Assembly: GCF_011038785.1 (NCBI RefSeq)
Contig: NZ_JAAKDT010000016.1
Coordinates: 1-58,591 of the forward strand
DNA: 58,591 bases
Reading direction: 5' to 3'
Source: Parabacteroides sp. ZJ-118
Lineage (GTDB): Bacteria; Bacteroidota; Bacteroidia; Bacteroidales; Tannerellaceae
Positions within the stretch are counted from its first letter, which is position 1. Each line of letters starts with the position of its first letter. The notes below the pieces were generated by a model. The model saw only the letters and a program-made list of their open reading frames with translations, was not told the DNA's origin and ran no database searches. Below, in pieces: positions 55,682 through 58,591 of the stretch. Made by a program: the position numbers and the translations under genes.

Positions 55682-56179
55682 TTACCTCTCGTTAGGCTTA
55701 ATTATCAATTCATAATCTACCACGTCCAGCCACCGCCCGAATTTCAGCCCTACTTTCTCGAAGTGGGATACTTTTTTGAATCCCAGTTTCTCATGCAGCG
55801 AGCAGCTGGCCTCATTCCCCTCGGTGATACAGGCGATCAGGGCGTGGCGGCCGCCTGCCCGACATTCCTCGATCAGCCTTTCCATAAGCTGACGGCCGAT
55901 TCCCTTGCCTTGGTGTCTCGGGGATAAATAAACGGTAGTCTCAAGCGTATATTTATAGGCGGCCTTTTCTTTCCACGCGTGGGCATAGCAATATCCCACG
56001 ACCTCGTCCTGCTCTACGTACACCAGGTAAGGATAGCTCGCCGAGATCCCGGCTATGCGACGCTCCATCTCCTCCACCCGCAAAGGCTCCGTCTCGAACG
56101 TAGCCACGCTATTCGCGACATACTCATTGTATATGTCCGCGATCGCCTTGGCGTCTCGCGGACTCACATCCCGAATCAT
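55682..56179 (-). CDS. GNAT-family N-acetyltransferase (phosphinothricin-type)
   Basis: 165 residues. Motif IRDVSPRDAKAIADIYNEYV at the start and the acetyl-CoA site SPRHQGKGIGRQLMERL (about 91-107: R/Q-x-x-G-x-G/A). C-terminal LHEKLGFKKVSHFEKVG is typical of the PAT/bar-like group, which acetylates amino groups of small molecules such as phosphinothricin or methionine sulfone. Actual substrate unknown. It begins 2 bases after the GH2 stop, so shares that message. Confidence 0.92.
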   Translation of the reverse strand: MIRDVSPRDAKAIADIYNEYVANSVATFETEPLRVEEMERRIAGISASYPYLVYVEQDEVVGYCYAHAWKEKAAYKYTLETTVYLSPRHQGKGIGRQLMERLIEECRAGGRHALIACITEGNEASCSLHEKLGFKKVSHFEKVGLKFGRWLDVVDYELIIKPNER

Positions 56180-56181
56180 AT

Positions 56182-57996
56182 CTACTCAGACAACGCCTTG
56201 ATCACCTCTTGATTCATCTTGCGTACCTCGGCCTCGTTGATCTTTATGACCTTGCGGTCGTAGGTCATAAGGCCGTTCACCTCGCCCTCCACGTCCGTGG
56301 TTTGCGTGTAGACAGCGGCGGAGAAGCCTTTCGGAATCATCGCCTTCAACTCCTTGGCGTACTTCACGTACTCGGCGGTCACCTCATCGCTATTCTTGAA
56401 TTGCACATAGCCCCAGTTGCGTTTGTTCCACCACAAATGGTTCTCCACGGCCAGGCCGATACCGCCATACTCGCCCAATACGTTCACGCGTGCCGGATCG
56501 AACAGGTACATCGCCGGGGCCGGGTAATTATGCAAATCCAATATATCGCCGCACGCACGGAAATTACCGCCACTGGCCGGATTCACCAGACGGGAAGGAT
56601 CGTATGTTTTTGTCCACTCGGCAGCCTTCTCGGTATCGAACTGGCCCCAAGCCTCGTTGAAGGGAACCCATACCACTACGCTAGGGTTCGAGACGCACAG
56701 GTCCATGATCTCCTTCCACTCCTTGTAATAATTGCGGACAGACTCTTCGGTACGCTCCTTGTCGGTTCCACCGTTGTACGTATGAGGCGCCCATTGGTTA
56801 CCCATGTCGCCGCTAGGCATATCCTGCCAAACCAACATACCCTCCTTATCGCAATGATAGTACCAGCGGGCCGGCTCTACCTTGACGTGCTTGCGGATCA
56901 TGTTGAAACCCCACGCTTTCGTCTTCACGATATCATACAGCAACGCCTCGTCCGTGGGAGCCGTGTAAAGCCCGTCGGGCCACCAGCCCTGGTCGAGCGG
57001 GCCATACTGGAACAGGTTCTTGTTGTTCAAGCGCATACGCATGATGCCATTGGCGTCGCGCTCGGCGGATATCTTGCGGAAGGCGGTGTACGATTTCACC
57101 TCGTCTACCTTCTTGCCATTCTTTGACAGGCTCACCCTCATATCATATAAATAGGGATTGGAAGGTTCCCACAACGTAGGATTCTGCACGGCCAGGCGTA
57201 ATTCTTTTCCTTGTACGCCCTTGGCGCCGGCAACCACCCGCCCCTTGTCGAGCAAGCTTACCTCCACGATATCCGGCAGCGGGGAGTCGGAACAAGCCCC
57301 GACCGTCACGCTCATCACGCCATTATCGATATCCGGGATCGCCTTGATAGAGGTGATATGCGAGGAAGCGACCGGTTCCAGCCATACGGTCTGCCAGATT
57401 CCGGTGACCGGCGTATACCAGATTCCCTCCGGGTCGGCCACTTGCTTGCCGCGAGGCTGGAAGCCTTTATCGCTCGGGTCCCATACACGCACCACCAGCT
57501 TATGCGTGCTTTTGCCATCCAGGCAGGGCGTGATATTCAAGGAAAACGGGGTAAAACCTCCCGTGTGGGAACCGATCAAGATATCATTCACGAACACGTC
57601 CGCTTTCCAATCCACGGCGCCGAAATTCAACAAGATGTCTTTCCCTTTCCAGGAGGAGGGTACCGTAAAGGTTCGTTTATACCACAACTCATTCTTCTCT
57701 CCCACTTCTTTTTGCACGCCAGACAAGGAAGATTCCACGGCGAACGGCACCAAGATATTCCCATCGAAACTCGCCGGCTCCACCTGTCCTTTTGGAAGGA
57801 TCGCGTATTCCCACTCGCCGTTCAAATTCTGCCAATCCGCACGTTCCAGCCCGGGACGCGGATACTCCGGCAATACATGCCGGGGATCTACTTTCTCAGC
57901 CCAATCCGTTTTGATCTTGTCTCCAGCGGGCTTCCACTGCGCCCCGGCGCTACAGGCCATGGCTAACGTACAAAAGGCTAACAATAATTTTCTCAT
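56182..57996 (-). CDS. exported glycoside hydrolase family 2 protein
   Basis: 604 residues from MRKLLLAFCT. Signal peptide (about 1-19). GH2 sugar-binding domain (about 55-200, with LNGEWEYAIL and WYKRTFTVPSSW), an Ig-like domain (about 205-300), and a TIM-barrel catalytic domain (about 300-600). Acid/base Glu448 in NEAWGQ and nucleophile Glu509 in LGEYGG are in place, so the enzyme should be active. Likely a beta-galactosidase/glucuronidase-type glycosidase of the periplasm or surface; precise sugar unknown. Not next to a susCD pair. A TAnnTTTG element lies 43 bases upstream of the start. Confidence 0.9.
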   Translation of the reverse strand: MRKLLLAFCTLAMACSAGAQWKPAGDKIKTDWAEKVDPRHVLPEYPRPGLERADWQNLNGEWEYAILPKGQVEPASFDGNILVPFAVESSLSGVQKEVGEKNELWYKRTFTVPSSWKGKDILLNFGAVDWKADVFVNDILIGSHTGGFTPFSLNITPCLDGKSTHKLVVRVWDPSDKGFQPRGKQVADPEGIWYTPVTGIWQTVWLEPVASSHITSIKAIPDIDNGVMSVTVGACSDSPLPDIVEVSLLDKGRVVAGAKGVQGKELRLAVQNPTLWEPSNPYLYDMRVSLSKNGKKVDEVKSYTAFRKISAERDANGIMRMRLNNKNLFQYGPLDQGWWPDGLYTAPTDEALLYDIVKTKAWGFNMIRKHVKVEPARWYYHCDKEGMLVWQDMPSGDMGNQWAPHTYNGGTDKERTEESVRNYYKEWKEIMDLCVSNPSVVVWVPFNEAWGQFDTEKAAEWTKTYDPSRLVNPASGGNFRACGDILDLHNYPAPAMYLFDPARVNVLGEYGGIGLAVENHLWWNKRNWGYVQFKNSDEVTAEYVKYAKELKAMIPKGFSAAVYTQTTDVEGEVNGLMTYDRKVIKINEAEVRKMNQEVIKALSE

Positions 57997-58038
57997 GATA
58001 TTATTCACATTTTGAATTGATAACACACTTTCAATCGA

Positions 58039-58046
58039 CAAATATA
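58039..58046 (-). promoter_or_regulatory. -7 promoter element of GH2-GNAT operon
   Basis: TATATTTG on the minus strand matches TAnnTTTG. It excludes the longer start at 58101. Confidence 0.55.
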
Positions 58047-58170
58047 GATATAAATCTCGATTTATAGGCCAGTAAGACAAGAAAACATCAAAACCGCCCA
58101 CGGTTCTTTCATTTAAAATACCTTCGCTTTCTCAAAAAGGCTCTTATGTTATGGGAGAACGGTTATAGGT

Positions 58171-58221
58171 AAATCTCATTATCAATAAGGCGCTCAGGTT
58201 GTCCTTCTCCTTTCTTTCTGA
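58171..58221. repeat. intergenic repeat, copy B
   Basis: Related to copy A at 9351-9398 (see there), with AAATCTCATTATCAATAAGG at its start. A 13-base direct repeat TTATAGGTAAATC flanks it (58163-58175 and 58228-58240). Confidence 0.6.
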
Positions 58222-58240
58222 TTCTTTTTATAGGTAAATC

Positions 58241-58514
58241 GTGACAGCGACATTCCTGAGATCGGTCAAACCAGAAGCCAAGAGGAGCCACAAAACGCTC
58301 TTTTAGGTGAGAATATTACCATTTTCAGGCACGAATGGGGACGAAAACCTACACATATAGCCACGCTGGGCGACACAAATACTGCCGTTGGGCATTATAA
58401 ACTGCCATGAATAGGGTTGTAAACGTAAGCGTCCAAGCACAGCCGGACGAAATTGCAAATCACGGATTCAATGGCTGTTAGCTTCTATCCCCTGATTTTG
58501 TTTTCATTAAACAT
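58241..58514. other. unassigned intergenic sequence
   Basis: I see no gene, RNA or strong hairpin here. Confidence 0.4.
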
Positions 58515-58591
58515 TTAGTATTTATTAGTACTCAAACCCATGTTCATGGGGAGCATGCTGCTGTAATCGGTGCACCCGCGCACGATTTTGG
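58515..58591 (-). CDS. possible gene 3' end entering from the right edge
   Basis: A frame open from the window edge ends at a TAA (58517-58515), with last residues DYSSMLPMNMGLSTNKY. Too short to identify and may not be real. Confidence 0.2.
   Translation of the reverse strand, partial: KIVRGCTDYSSMLPMNMGLSTNKY

Noticed and set aside
1-58591. CRISPR array or rRNA operon
   Set aside because: No regularly spaced direct repeats and no rRNA-like sequence seen.

Overview
The window reads as a chromosomal segment of a gut Bacteroidales bacterium, most likely Parabacteroides (for example P. distasonis). The evidence is two SusC/SusD pairs, NigD-like lipoproteins, TamL, DUF4290, DUF4296 and DUF3810 proteins, a serA/serC/DUF1015 cluster, a Bacteroidetes-type tyrosine recombinase, and many copies of the Bacteroidetes -7 promoter element TAnnTTTG. 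The genus is inferred from gene content and not proven. There is no rRNA, CRISPR array, prophage or plasmid module. Mobile DNA is limited to a transposase fragment at the left edge and one solo integrase.

Layout. 1-3.6 kb: transposase N-terminus cut by the window edge, tRNA-Arg, the Omp85 lipoprotein TamL, and a divergent SpoU-type RNA methyltransferase. 3.5-10.5 kb (minus): a dksA-like, lspA, DUF4296, small-protein operon, then ileS and a DUF3810 metalloprotease. 10.7-12.2 kb (plus): a secreted MlrC/M81 protein. 12.3-18.1 kb (minus): yip1-like, smpB, Gate-domain membrane protein, cobalamin-dependent metH. 18.1-22.5 kb (minus): an ECF sigma factor overlapping a protein with an N-terminal cytoplasmic segment, one inner-membrane helix and a C-terminal outer-membrane beta-barrel, followed by three NigD-like lipoproteins. 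22.7-27.3 kb (minus): serC, serA, DUF1015, preceded by rarA. 27.9-40.4 kb: susCD pair 1 (plus), solo integrase, ModF-like tandem ATPase, susCD pair 2 (minus). 40.8-41.8 kb: argB and tRNA-Gly. 42.4-49.6 kb (plus): DUF4105 protein, a phosphatase-fold protein that has lost its catalytic residues, secA, and a TPR protein. 49.8-55.6 kb (minus): an envelope operon, DUF4290-murA-rimM-M23 peptidase-dxr-rseP. 55.7-58 kb (minus): GH2 glycosidase and GNAT acetyltransferase. The last 500 bases are non-coding apart from a possible gene end.

The strongest candidate system is the sigma factor, trans-envelope anti-sigma/beta-barrel and NigD locus at 18.1-22.5 kb. Its architecture matches what I recall as the dual membrane-spanning anti-sigma (Dma/Das) systems of Bacteroides, which control outer-membrane vesiculation. 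Other notable points are a MurA with Asp at the fosfomycin-target cysteine position, a pseudo-alkaline phosphatase translationally coupled to DUF4105, a cassette of three hairpins between convergent genes, and a pair of diverged intergenic repeats that differ only by transitions. The work is by eye from sequence; family names are from recognition of motifs and have not been searched.
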